12,216 nt of DNA. Source: DATMYQ01 sp035560935 (lineage in GTDB: Bacteria; Bacillota; Negativicutes; Sporomusales; Sporomusaceae). The DNA is taken from positions 1 through 12,216 of the forward strand of contig DATMYQ010000127.1 in the NCBI GenBank assembly GCA_035560935.1, given 5' to 3'. Within the stretch, counting starts at the first letter, position 1. The number at the start of each line of letters is the position of its first letter. Of this stretch, positions 5,570-12,216 are shown in pieces. The position numbers and the translations under genes are program-made. Under the pieces are notes generated by a model. The model had not been told where the DNA came from. It saw nothing but the letters and a program-made list of their open reading frames with translations, and did no database searches.

Positions 5570-7249
5570 ATGTGGTTGGGAATTGATGTAGGCGGAACGT
5601 TTACCGATGCGGTGATTATCACTGGTGGCAAACTGGTGGCTGTGGCCAAAACACCGACCACGCTCGATTTGTTGACGGGTATTCTTAATGCGTTGGATGA
5701 GGTGTTGACGAAGGTTGATGCCGCTGCGATCCGGAGGGTGGCTCTGTCCACTACCCTGGTGACCAATACGCTGGTGGAAGGCAGAAATGATCCGGTGGCG
5801 CTGCTGCTGATGCCGGGGCCGGGTTTGGATATGACGCCGCTGTCGCCGGTCACTCCGTGGCTGTTGTCCGGCTATGTCGATCACCGGGGCCGGGAAACGG
5901 CGCCGCCCCGGCGGGGTGAGGTGGAAATAGCCTGCCGGCAATTGCCGGCGGATGGGGTGGTGGCAGTTGCCGGAAAATTCTCGGTTCGCAATCCATTGCC
6001 GGAAGCGACGGTTGCCGGCTGGGTTCGGGAGCTGGCCGCACCACGCCACATTTCTCTGGGCAGCGAAATGTCCGGTGGTTTAAATTTTCCCCGCCGGATG
6101 AATTCGGCGTACTTTAACGCTTCCGTGTGGCGGGCTTATGGCCGGTTTGCCTCCGTCATGGAGGAAGGTCTGCACCAACGAAAGATTAAAGCGGATGTAC
6201 ATATTTTAAAGGGCGACGGCGGTACGATGCCGCTGGCGGTAGCAGCCCGTATGCCGGTAGAGACCATTTTTACCGGTCCGGCGGCCAGCGTGCTGGGCAT
6301 CATGGCGCTGCAGACGCCGGTAGGGGACGCGATTTCGCTGGATATTGGCGGTACAACCACGGATATTGCACTGTGGCGCAACGGTTTGCCGCTGCTGGCG
6401 GCGGCGGGGGCCAGGATACAGGGATTTCCCACGGCGGTTCGTTCCTACTGGTTACGATCGGTGGGTATTGGCGGGGATAGTTATGTTCGCCGTGACGGAG
6501 AACGACTGCTGGTGGGACCGCAGCGGCGGGGACCGGCGATGGCGGTGGGCGGTGAAGATCCAACCGTCACTGATGCGCTGCGGGTAACGGAGGCGATCAC
6601 CTACGGCGACGCCGCCAAAGCACGTCGGGCGATGGCGCAGGTGGCGTTGCCCGGACAGTCTTTGCGGGCGACGGCGGAAGAAATTTTAACGGTGGCGATC
6701 GGCGAGATTTGCCGGAATATTGGTGATATGATGGTGGAAGAAGCGGCAGCACCGGTCTATAGAGTGGAAGATATTATTCATCCGGTGAAGTTTGCACCGG
6801 CCAGTTTGCTGGGGGTTGGCGGCGGTGCTCCGGGGCTGGCGCCCCGGGTGGCAGCGTCACTGGCGGTGGCCTGCCATACGCCGCGGTCGGCACAGGTGGC
6901 TAATGCTATTGGGGCCGCTGTAGCCCGGCCGACAACGCAGGTGACATTGCGGGCCGACACAGTTCAAAAATGTTATGTCGTGCCCGAACTGGGATTGCGC
7001 CGGGAACTGCCGAACACCCATATGAGTGCTGATGCGGCGTGGGAGCTGGCGGCGAAATACTTGCAGGAACGAGCCGGGCGGGAAGGAATTGCAGAGGCGC
7101 CGGGCGCCGTCCCCTGGGAAACGGAACGAGTGTTGGATGAGGAATTTAACGTGGTCCGGGGATTTCGGACCATGGGAAAAATTATGACTTGCCGCCTGCA
7201 GGTTAAACCGGGAGTATTGACGGCGGTGAACGGCGGGGAGGGAATATAA
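5570..7249 (+). CDS. HyuA-like hydantoinase/oxoprolinase family protein
   Basis: Encodes 559 residues from ATG 5570; an in-frame GTG at 5561 (three residues longer) has a better-spaced AAGGA, so the exact start is open. This is an ASKHA-type ATPase of the hydantoinase A/oxoprolinase family, whose members use ATP to activate lactams or ketones. Motifs: GIDVGGTFTDAVI (4-16), STTLVTNTLVEG (60-71), TGPAASVLG (235-243), SLDIGGTTTDIALW (256-269), SVGIGGDSYV (297-306), PTVTDA (331-336) and GVGGGAP (415-421). It is shorter than catabolic HyuA subunits, which are usually around 650-700 residues, and no HyuB-like gene is present here. It lies 19 bases after the activase stop and overlaps the HDAC-fold start by one base. 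Substrate is unknown. Together with the activase it gives two ASKHA ATPases in a row. Family membership is very secure, the reaction is not. Confidence 0.92.
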   Translation: MWLGIDVGGTFTDAVIITGGKLVAVAKTPTTLDLLTGILNALDEVLTKVDAAAIRRVALSTTLVTNTLVEGRNDPVALLLMPGPGLDMTPLSPVTPWLLSGYVDHRGRETAPPRRGEVEIACRQLPADGVVAVAGKFSVRNPLPEATVAGWVRELAAPRHISLGSEMSGGLNFPRRMNSAYFNASVWRAYGRFASVMEEGLHQRKIKADVHILKGDGGTMPLAVAARMPVETIFTGPAASVLGIMALQTPVGDAISLDIGGTTTDIALWRNGLPLLAAAGARIQGFPTAVRSYWLRSVGIGGDSYVRRDGERLLVGPQRRGPAMAVGGEDPTVTDALRVTEAITYGDAAKARRAMAQVALPGQSLRATAEEILTVAIGEICRNIGDMMVEEAAAPVYRVEDIIHPVKFAPASLLGVGGGAPGLAPRVAASLAVACHTPRSAQVANAIGAAVARPTTQVTLRADTVQKCYVVPELGLRRELPNTHMSADAAWELAAKYLQERAGREGIAEAPGAVPWETERVLDEEFNVVRGFRTMGKIMTCRLQVKPGVLTAVNGGEGI

Positions 7250-8574
7250 TGGACGGTCACGATGCAGCGGCGTTGGGACTGGTGTTTTTCCCGGCCTTTG
7301 ACTGGGCGATCAGCCCCAGTCATCCGGAGCGGGAGGAGCGGTTGTTATATACCCGGGATCAGATTGTGGAGGAAGGCTTGCTGGATGTGGGCGGTATCCG
7401 GGAGTATAAACCGCAGTTGGCAAAGTGGCTGGATCTGCAGCGGGTTCATATTGGCGTTCCCGATATCGCCACGCTGATCACCGATGCCCATCGTGTATCT
7501 GCCGGGGGCGCCATTACGGCCGCCGAGGCGGTGATGCGCCGGGAAGTTTCCCGGGCCTTTGCGCTGGTGCGGCCGCCGGGGCACCATGCGATGCGCGTGG
7601 TGCACGGTACGCGGGGATTCTGCACGGTCAATATTGAAGCCGTAATGGTGGAATATTTGCGTCGCCATTGGGGAATCCGGCGGGTCGCCATTGTCGATAC
7701 CGATGTACATCATGGTGACGGTACCCAGGATATTTTTTATCATGATCCGGATACTTTGTTTATCTCGTTTCATCAGGACGGGCGAACACTATATCCCGGA
7801 TCGGGTGCTGTCAGCGAATTGGGAGGCCCGGCCGCACTGGCCGCCACGGTAAATTTGCCGCTACCGCCGGGAACGGGTGATCAGGGGTTGCATGCGGTAT
7901 TGGACCAGCTGATTTTACCGATGCTGGAAGATTTTCAGCCGGATATCGTCATTAATTCCGCCGGGCAGGATAACCATTACAGCGATCCGCTGGCCAACAT
8001 GTCGGTGACGGCGCAGGGCTACGCCCGGCTGGCGGAAAAACTGCGGGCCGATATTGCCGTGCTGGAAGGCGGCTATTCAATCGAAGACGCGTTGCCTTAC
8101 GTGAACGTCGGTATCATTTTGGCGATGGCCGGGATGGATTACAGCCGGGTGGTGGAACCGGACATTGAGCGCTGTCCCCGGCAAGGCGCGGAGCAGACGA
8201 TCTATGTGGAACGCCTGATTCGCCAGTGGCGGGAAATTTGGAGCAACCGGGAAACAATGCGCCGGGAAGCCCGGGCAAAAGCCGGAGATTTTTGGCGACG
8301 CCAACGACGGATTTATTACGATGACAGCGGTATTGACGAAGTCCAACGGGAAACGGTCCGGATCTGTCCGCAGTGTCATGGGTATATGACGATTGACACC
8401 CAGGCAGAAACATCGTTTAAACAGACGACAGCGTTTGCCGCGATTCTGCCTCGGGAAAGTTGTCCCGCCTGTCGGCGGGCGGCCACGGATGCCGCCGGTG
8501 CTGCCAGGAAGAGCGGCGATTATCAGCACGTGTACGTGCAGGATAAAGACGGGGACAGCCTGGAAGAAATATAG
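7249..8574 (+). CDS. Histone deacetylase-fold amidohydrolase with zinc-ribbon-like tail
   Basis: Encodes 441 residues; the start overlaps the HyuA stop (TAATG) and GGAGG lies 7 bases upstream. The first 300 residues carry the arginase/deacetylase (HDAC) catalytic set: RPPGHHAM with the His112-His113 dyad, GFCTVNI, VDTDVHHGDGT with zinc ligands Asp152 and His154, YPGSG (182-186), SAGQDNHYSDPL with the third ligand Asp241, and LEGGY with Tyr276. All catalytic residues are present, so it should remove acyl groups from a lysine-like or polyamine amide, like AcuC and acetylpolyamine amidohydrolases. The loop reads GQDNH where the common form is GFDAH, which may change specificity. Residues 320-441 are an added tail: a basic helix followed by CPQC (373-376) and CPAC (405-408), a zinc-ribbon-like pattern. 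No signal peptide is seen. It ends the tight four-gene run. Physiological substrate is unknown. Confidence 0.93.
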   Translation: MDGHDAAALGLVFFPAFDWAISPSHPEREERLLYTRDQIVEEGLLDVGGIREYKPQLAKWLDLQRVHIGVPDIATLITDAHRVSAGGAITAAEAVMRREVSRAFALVRPPGHHAMRVVHGTRGFCTVNIEAVMVEYLRRHWGIRRVAIVDTDVHHGDGTQDIFYHDPDTLFISFHQDGRTLYPGSGAVSELGGPAALAATVNLPLPPGTGDQGLHAVLDQLILPMLEDFQPDIVINSAGQDNHYSDPLANMSVTAQGYARLAEKLRADIAVLEGGYSIEDALPYVNVGIILAMAGMDYSRVVEPDIERCPRQGAEQTIYVERLIRQWREIWSNRETMRREARAKAGDFWRRQRRIYYDDSGIDEVQRETVRICPQCHGYMTIDTQAETSFKQTTAFAAILPRESCPACRRAATDAAGAARKSGDYQHVYVQDKDGDSLEEI

Positions 8575-8651
8575 GGAATAGTGATCAGCGATTCTCTGAC
8601 GAAGTATAATTTATAATTAAAGATATTAAAGAGAATGGGGCGAATGGCAAT
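8575..8651 (+). promoter_or_regulatory. Candidate promoter region before RNase PH
   Basis: This 77-bp AT-rich spacer is much larger than the gaps in the operons on either side. It contains two overlapping-phase TATAAT boxes (8605-8610 and 8612-8617). Neither has a good -35 at 16-18 bases, so promoter strength is uncertain; a TGATCA at 8582-8587 is the closest, at 17 bases from the first box. No terminator follows the HDAC gene, so read-through into rph is also likely. The ribosome site of RNase PH (AATGGGG, 8634-8640) is weak. Confidence 0.4.
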
Positions 8652-9398
8652 ATGGTAAGGATAGACGGCCGCCAGGCGGATGCGCTGAGGCCGGTAAAAA
8701 TGACCCGGAATTATTTGAAATATCCGGAAGGATCAGTGTTAATGGAAATGGGCGATACCAAGGTGATCTGCACCGCTTCCGTGGAAGAAAAAGTGCCGCC
8801 GTTTTTAAAGGGCAGCGGTGAGGGCTGGATTACAGCCGAATATTCGTTATTGCCCCGTTCGACGGAAAGCCGGAATATCCGGGAAGCGGCCCGGGGAAAA
8901 CAGACGGGCCGGACCCAGGAAATTCAGCGACTGATTGGCCGCGCTTTGCGCAGTGTAGTTGACATGAAGGCATTGGGAGAACGGACGATTTGGATTGACT
9001 GCGATGTAATCCAGGCGGACGGTGGTACCCGCACCGCAGCCATTACCGGCGCGTTTGTGGCGTTGGTGGACGCGGTCAATGGCCTCTGGGACGGTGACAA
9101 AGGCAGGGTTTTTCCGGTGAAAGACTTTTTGGCGGCGGTGAGCGTTGGCGTACTGGCCGATGGCGTGGTGCTGGATTTATGTTTCCGGGAAGATTCGGCA
9201 GCCCTGGTGGATATGAATGTGGTAATGACCGGCAGCGGTCAGTTCGTTGAGGTCCAGGGAACTGGTGAGAAAATCTGTTTTAGCAAAGAACAGCTGGCGG
9301 AGATGCTGGCAGGGGCCGAAACGGGTATTGGCCGATTAATGGATCTTCAGAAAGAAGTACTGGGGCCGCTGTCCTGGAAGGTGGGACGCGAGGGATGA
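8652..9398 (+). CDS. rph: Ribonuclease PH
   Basis: Encodes 248 residues and is a full-length phosphorolytic 3'-5' exoribonuclease. It trims tRNA 3' trailers using inorganic phosphate and forms a ring of six in the cytoplasm. Alignable landmarks with E. coli RNase PH run the whole length: R-x-D-G-R near the start, TRNYLKYPEGSVLMEMGDT, GWITAEYSLLPRST (58-71), the phosphate-binding RGKQTGRT (81-88, with Arg87), DCDVIQADGGTRTAAITGA, VAAVSVGV-type strand, and VDMNVVMT with EVQGT. All are present, so it is expected to be active. Its stop overlaps the rdgB start (ATGA), so the two are translationally coupled. The rph-rdgB pairing is a recurrent arrangement in Firmicutes. Family identity is near certain. 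Confidence 0.97.
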   Translation: MVRIDGRQADALRPVKMTRNYLKYPEGSVLMEMGDTKVICTASVEEKVPPFLKGSGEGWITAEYSLLPRSTESRNIREAARGKQTGRTQEIQRLIGRALRSVVDMKALGERTIWIDCDVIQADGGTRTAAITGAFVALVDAVNGLWDGDKGRVFPVKDFLAAVSVGVLADGVVLDLCFREDSAALVDMNVVMTGSGQFVEVQGTGEKICFSKEQLAEMLAGAETGIGRLMDLQKEVLGPLSWKVGREG

Positions 9399-10003
9399 TG
9401 GAACTGGTGGTGGCCACCCGTAATCCGGGCAAGGTGAAAGAAATCGAACATAAACTGGCGGCACTGCCGGTCAGGGTGTTGTCATTGGCGGATTGCGGCC
9501 ATAGCGGTGAAGCGCCGGAAACAGAAACTACTTTTGCCGCCAACGCGGAGCAAAAAGCCCGTTATTACCTGGCAGTTACCGGCCGGGCCTGCCTGGCCGA
9601 TGATTCCGGTCTGGAAGTGGATGCACTGCGGGGAGCGCCGGGCGTGTATTCGGCCCGCTATGCCGGTGAGAATGCCAGCGATGCGGATAACAACCGTAAA
9701 CTGCTGGCGGCGTTGGCCGATGTGCCGGCGGCAAAACGGACGGCGCGCTTTCGCTGTTCGCTGGCGTTGATCACACCGGACGGGAAAACGTTCCGGGCCG
9801 ATGGCGCCGTGGAAGGCCTTATCCTGGATAAAACCCGGGGAACCGGTGGTTTTGGCTATGATCCGCTATTTTTTCTGCCGGAGTTGGATAAAACCATGGC
9901 GGAATTGTCCGCGGACGAAAAGAACCGTATTAGCCACCGTGGCCGGGCGCTGGATGAACTGGCCACGGTGCTGGCGGGTGAGATGCGATGCGGATTGGCG
10001 TAG
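9395..10003 (+). CDS. rdgB: Non-canonical purine NTP pyrophosphatase, RdgB/HAM1 family
   Basis: Encodes 202 residues (201 if the second of two adjacent ATGs, 9398, is used). It hydrolyses dITP, ITP and XTP to monophosphates and pyrophosphate, keeping deaminated purines out of DNA and RNA. Motifs are in the expected order: VATRNPGKVKEI (6-17), LADDSGLEVDAL (67-78; Asp69/Asp70 metal and catalysis), GAPGVYSARYAG (80-91), GGFGYDPLF (151-159), and KNRISHRGRAL (176-186; His181-Arg182 base recognition). Length and motif spacing match the family. It overlaps RNase PH by 4 bases and the downstream YfcE-like gene by 16 bases, which fits a coupled RNA/nucleotide-quality block. Nothing unusual was seen. 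Confidence 0.96.
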   Translation: MMELVVATRNPGKVKEIEHKLAALPVRVLSLADCGHSGEAPETETTFAANAEQKARYYLAVTGRACLADDSGLEVDALRGAPGVYSARYAGENASDADNNRKLLAALADVPAAKRTARFRCSLALITPDGKTFRADGAVEGLILDKTRGTGGFGYDPLFFLPELDKTMAELSADEKNRISHRGRALDELATVLAGEMRCGLA

Positions 10004-10458
10004 TCAGTGACACGCATGGCAACACGCGGATGTTGCGGCGGGCCGTGGCAGCTGCCGGACCGGTGGACCAGTGGCTGCATGCCGGTGATTATAGCCAGGA
10101 TGCCCGCCATTTGATCGGGTGGAGTCAGGTCCCGGTAACGACAGTCGCGGGTAATTGTGACGGTCGGGTAGATCTTCCGCTGGATGAGTATGTCGACGTT
10201 GGCGGCAAAAAAATTTGGCTGACCCATGGTCACCGCTATAGTGTCAAACAGGATCTGGTCGACATCATTTGGTGGGGCGGCCAGTATGAAGTGGACATTG
10301 CCGTGTTTGGCCATACACATGTTCCCTACTGTCAGCGGCATGGCAGTTTGTTGGTGTTCAACCCCGGCAGTCTGGGAATACCGCGTTTCGGACGGCCTAC
10401 ATATGGATTGTTAACAATTGACGGTGATGAAATTTACGGACAAATTATTGAAGTGTGA
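9988..10458 (+). CDS. YfcE/MJ0936-type metallophosphoesterase
   Basis: Encodes 156 residues. It is a small calcineurin-like phosphodiesterase of the YfcE/MJ0936 group, with a two-metal centre. The metal ligands are Asp8 and His10 in SDTHGN (7-12), Asp34 in AGDYSQD, Asn56 in GNCD (55-58), His80 in LTHGH, and His109 and His111 in GHTH (108-111). NPGSLG (125-130) is the usual family tail motif. Enzymes of this group hydrolyse phosphodiesters in vitro, with poorly known physiological substrates. The start lies inside the end of rdgB (16-base overlap), the ribosome site being GGCGGGTGAG within the rdgB coding sequence. The gene is intact; the natural substrate is unknown. Confidence 0.93.
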   Translation: MRIGVVSDTHGNTRMLRRAVAAAGPVDQWLHAGDYSQDARHLIGWSQVPVTTVAGNCDGRVDLPLDEYVDVGGKKIWLTHGHRYSVKQDLVDIIWWGGQYEVDIAVFGHTHVPYCQRHGSLLVFNPGSLGIPRFGRPTYGLLTIDGDEIYGQIIEV

Positions 10459-10502
10459 GAGGATTGATAACATTGCCCAATGAGGATATGGGAGGCGGCA
10501 AT

Positions 10503-12107
10503 ATGACGTTTGATCCTTTGTATTATCCATATCCGTCCCGACGCAGTGTGGTCTGTGCCCGGCGGGGTATGGTGGCCACTACACAGCCATTGGCGGCTCA
10601 GGCAGGGCTGGATATGCTGAAAAGAGGCGGCAATGCTGTTGATGCGGCCATTGCGACCGCTGCCTGCCTGACGGTGGTGGAACCTACTTCGAATGGGATT
10701 GGCGGTGATGCGTTTGCGCTGGTTTGGACGGCGGGACGTTTGCATGGTCTCAATGCCAGTGGACCGGCGTCGCAGGGAATTTCAGCCGAACAACTGCGGC
10801 GGGCCGGACATAAAATCATGCCAAAGCGGGGCTGGGCAACGGTTAATGTACCGGGAGCGCCGGCAGCGTGGGCGGAACTGTCGGCCCGATTCGGCCGCCT
10901 GCCGTTGACGGAGGTGTTGGAACCGGCTGCGGAGTATGCGGAGCGGGGATTCGCGGTGACGCCGGTGATCAGTGGGCTGTGGAGCGAACAGGAAAAAGAT
11001 TTTACAGCGTTGACGGGGGAGGAATTTCAATATTGGTTTGAAACCTTTGCACCGAAGGGACGAACGCCTTCCTGCGGTGAAATCTGGAGTTCGCCGGCTC
11101 ATGCCCGGACGCTGCGGCAAATCGCCGCCACCGCTGCTGAGGCCTTTTACCGGGGCGAAATCGCCGACAAAATCGATGCGTTTTCACAACGATACGGCGG
11201 ATATCTGCGGGCGTCCGATTTGGCAGCGTATCGCCCGGAATGGGTCACGCCGGTCAGTATCAATTACCGTGGGTATGATGTCTGGGAAATTCCACCTAAT
11301 GGCCACGGCCTGGTGGCGTTGATGGCACTGAATATTCTCAAGGGATTTGAATTTTCAGCAAAAGAATCGGTGGAGACCTATCACGGCCAGTTTGAAGCTA
11401 TGAAACTGGCATTTGTGGACGGACGGCAGTATATTGCAGACCCCCGGATGATGAACGTGTCGGTGAGCACGTTGCTTTCCGAGGCGTATGCTGCTGAACG
11501 CCGGGCAAAAATCGGCACGCTGGCGCTGGAGCCGGTGCCGGGACGACCGCCGTCGGGGGGGACCGTCTATTTGGCGACTGCCGATGAGGCGGGAAATATG
11601 GTATCCTACATCCAGAGCAATTACAGTGGTTTTGGTTCCGGGTTGGTGGTTCCGGGAACCGGTATTGCTCTCCATAACCGGGGCAACAATTTCTCGTTGG
11701 ATCCGGATCATGTTAATTGTCTGGCGCCGGGGAAAAAACCGTATCACACGATTATTCCCGGGTTCCTTACCAAGAATGGTGAAGCGGTAGGGCCGTTCGG
11801 CGTTATGGGCGGCTTTGTGCAGCCGCAGGGACATGTGCAGATGGTGATGAACACGGTGGATTTTGCGCTGAATCCGCAGGCGGCGCTGGACGCGCCCCGC
11901 TGGCAGTGGAAAGAGGGGCGCGTCATTGAAGTCGAGCACTCGTTTCCCGAGGCGTTGGCGGAAGCATTGCAGCGGAAGGGGCATATCATTCGGCGTGCGG
12001 TAGGCAACACGGCCATGGGACGGGGCCAGATCATCTGGCGTGACAATCAGGGCGTTTTAACCGGCGGCACGGAGCCGCGGGCGGACGGTGGCATCGCCGT
12101 CTGGTAA
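10503..12107 (+). CDS. Gamma-glutamyltransferase family protein, YwrD-like
   Basis: Encodes 534 residues from ATG 10503, 7 bases after GGAGG (10491-10495). An in-frame GTG at 10455 would add 16 residues but has no ribosome site and overlaps yfcE. It is an Ntn-hydrolase of the gamma-glutamyltransferase family, which cuts itself before a threonine that becomes the nucleophile. That residue is T354 in SGGTVYLATAD, giving subunits of about 353 and 181 residues. Family landmarks are MLKRGGNAVDAAIAT (38-52), GIGGDAF (66-72), QSNYSGFGSG (371-380), GTGIALHNRG (385-394) and MGGFVQPQGH (435-444). There is no signal peptide, unlike secreted periplasmic GGTs, so it resembles cytoplasmic YwrD-like proteins. 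The substrate is unproven. The frame is intact and it is the last gene before a terminator. Confidence 0.93.
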   Translation: MTFDPLYYPYPSRRSVVCARRGMVATTQPLAAQAGLDMLKRGGNAVDAAIATAACLTVVEPTSNGIGGDAFALVWTAGRLHGLNASGPASQGISAEQLRRAGHKIMPKRGWATVNVPGAPAAWAELSARFGRLPLTEVLEPAAEYAERGFAVTPVISGLWSEQEKDFTALTGEEFQYWFETFAPKGRTPSCGEIWSSPAHARTLRQIAATAAEAFYRGEIADKIDAFSQRYGGYLRASDLAAYRPEWVTPVSINYRGYDVWEIPPNGHGLVALMALNILKGFEFSAKESVETYHGQFEAMKLAFVDGRQYIADPRMMNVSVSTLLSEAYAAERRAKIGTLALEPVPGRPPSGGTVYLATADEAGNMVSYIQSNYSGFGSGLVVPGTGIALHNRGNNFSLDPDHVNCLAPGKKPYHTIIPGFLTKNGEAVGPFGVMGGFVQPQGHVQMVMNTVDFALNPQAALDAPRWQWKEGRVIEVEHSFPEALAEALQRKGHIIRRAVGNTAMGRGQIIWRDNQGVLTGGTEPRADGGIAVW

Positions 12108-12136
12108 AAAACAGCTCCGTTTATAAAAATATTGAC

Positions 12137-12178
12137 ACAGGATTTTCGGTCGGAAACCGGGAGTCCTGTTTTTGTTTT
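12137..12178 (+). terminator. Intrinsic terminator after the gamma-glutamyltransferase gene
   Basis: ACAGGA (12137-12142) pairs with TCCTGT (12164-12169). An inner stem (CGGT / ACCG) lies within, and TTTTTGTTTT follows the second arm. It begins about 30 bases after the stop codon and has the shape of a rho-independent terminator for the plus-strand operon. Confidence 0.8.
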
Positions 12179-12216
12179 GCTGTTGTTTTTTGAGTTTCAC
12201 TGAGTTTCTTACATTA

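Noticed and set aside
5459..6049. Antisense frame opposite the HyuA gene
   Set aside because: Low-complexity Arg/His/Pro/Gln-rich translation opposite a clear family protein; a shadow frame.
8635..8658. Seven-codon frame (MGRMAIW) overlapping the rph start
   Set aside because: Too short to support; the weak ribosome-like GGGG lies inside it and no attenuator structure is visible.
10455..10502. 16-residue N-terminal extension of the gamma-glutamyltransferase from GTG 10455
   Set aside because: No ribosome site precedes it and it overlaps the yfcE stop, while GGAGG sits 7 bases before ATG 10503.
11355..11984. 209-codon antisense frame opposite the gamma-glutamyltransferase gene
   Set aside because: Shadow of GC-rich coding sequence; Arg/His-rich with no motif.
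12132..12160. Consensus -35 box TTGACA after the last gene
   Set aside because: No -10 box lies 16-18 bases downstream and the box overlaps the terminator hairpin.

Overview
The window is a gene-dense bacterial chromosome segment, most likely from an anaerobic, moderately GC-rich Firmicute. The best guess is Negativicutes, a Sporomusaceae-type genome. This rests on strong AGGAGG-type ribosome sites, an oxygen-sensitive 2-hydroxyacyl-CoA dehydratase-type enzyme with its activase, a CofE-like ligase in a non-archaeal setting, and an rph-rdgB-yfcE run. The taxonomic call is inference. No rRNA, tRNA, CRISPR array, transposase or phage gene was seen.

Left flank (1-1860) is visibly more AT-rich. 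It holds a minus-strand gene for a small secreted protein with its own terminator and a plausible promoter. A 380-bp divergent spacer follows, carrying a near-perfect 20-bp palindrome. Next come a two-pass membrane protein and a small hypothetical gene that contains a striking long hairpin. None of these three proteins is recognised.

Middle left (1877-3675): a YbgC-type acyl-CoA thioesterase, a membrane-anchored protein of unknown function, and a CofE-like (F420-0 gamma-glutamyl ligase family) protein. The run is closed by two successive hairpins, the second a textbook intrinsic terminator.

Centre (3719-8574): a tight four-gene run on the plus strand. It encodes a single-subunit 2-hydroxyacyl-CoA dehydratase-family iron-sulfur protein, its ATP-dependent activase, a HyuA-like hydantoinase/oxoprolinase protein without a HyuB partner, and a histone-deacetylase-fold amidohydrolase with a zinc-ribbon-like tail. 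Stops and starts nearly touch or overlap, which suggests co-expression. The first two genes form a known type of pair: an ATP-driven low-potential electron donor and its acceptor enzyme. Why they travel with a HyuA and an HDAC-fold enzyme is unclear, and this is the best candidate for an undescribed system here.

Right (8652-12107): RNase PH, RdgB-type non-canonical NTP pyrophosphatase and a YfcE-like phosphodiesterase overlap or abut as a housekeeping RNA/nucleotide block. A YwrD-like gamma-glutamyltransferase follows, ending at an intrinsic terminator near 12178. A TATAAT-rich spacer before RNase PH may supply a separate promoter. The CofE-like ligase, HyuA and the gamma-glutamyltransferase all belong to families that act on glutamyl or lactam bonds, but a shared pathway is only a hypothesis.
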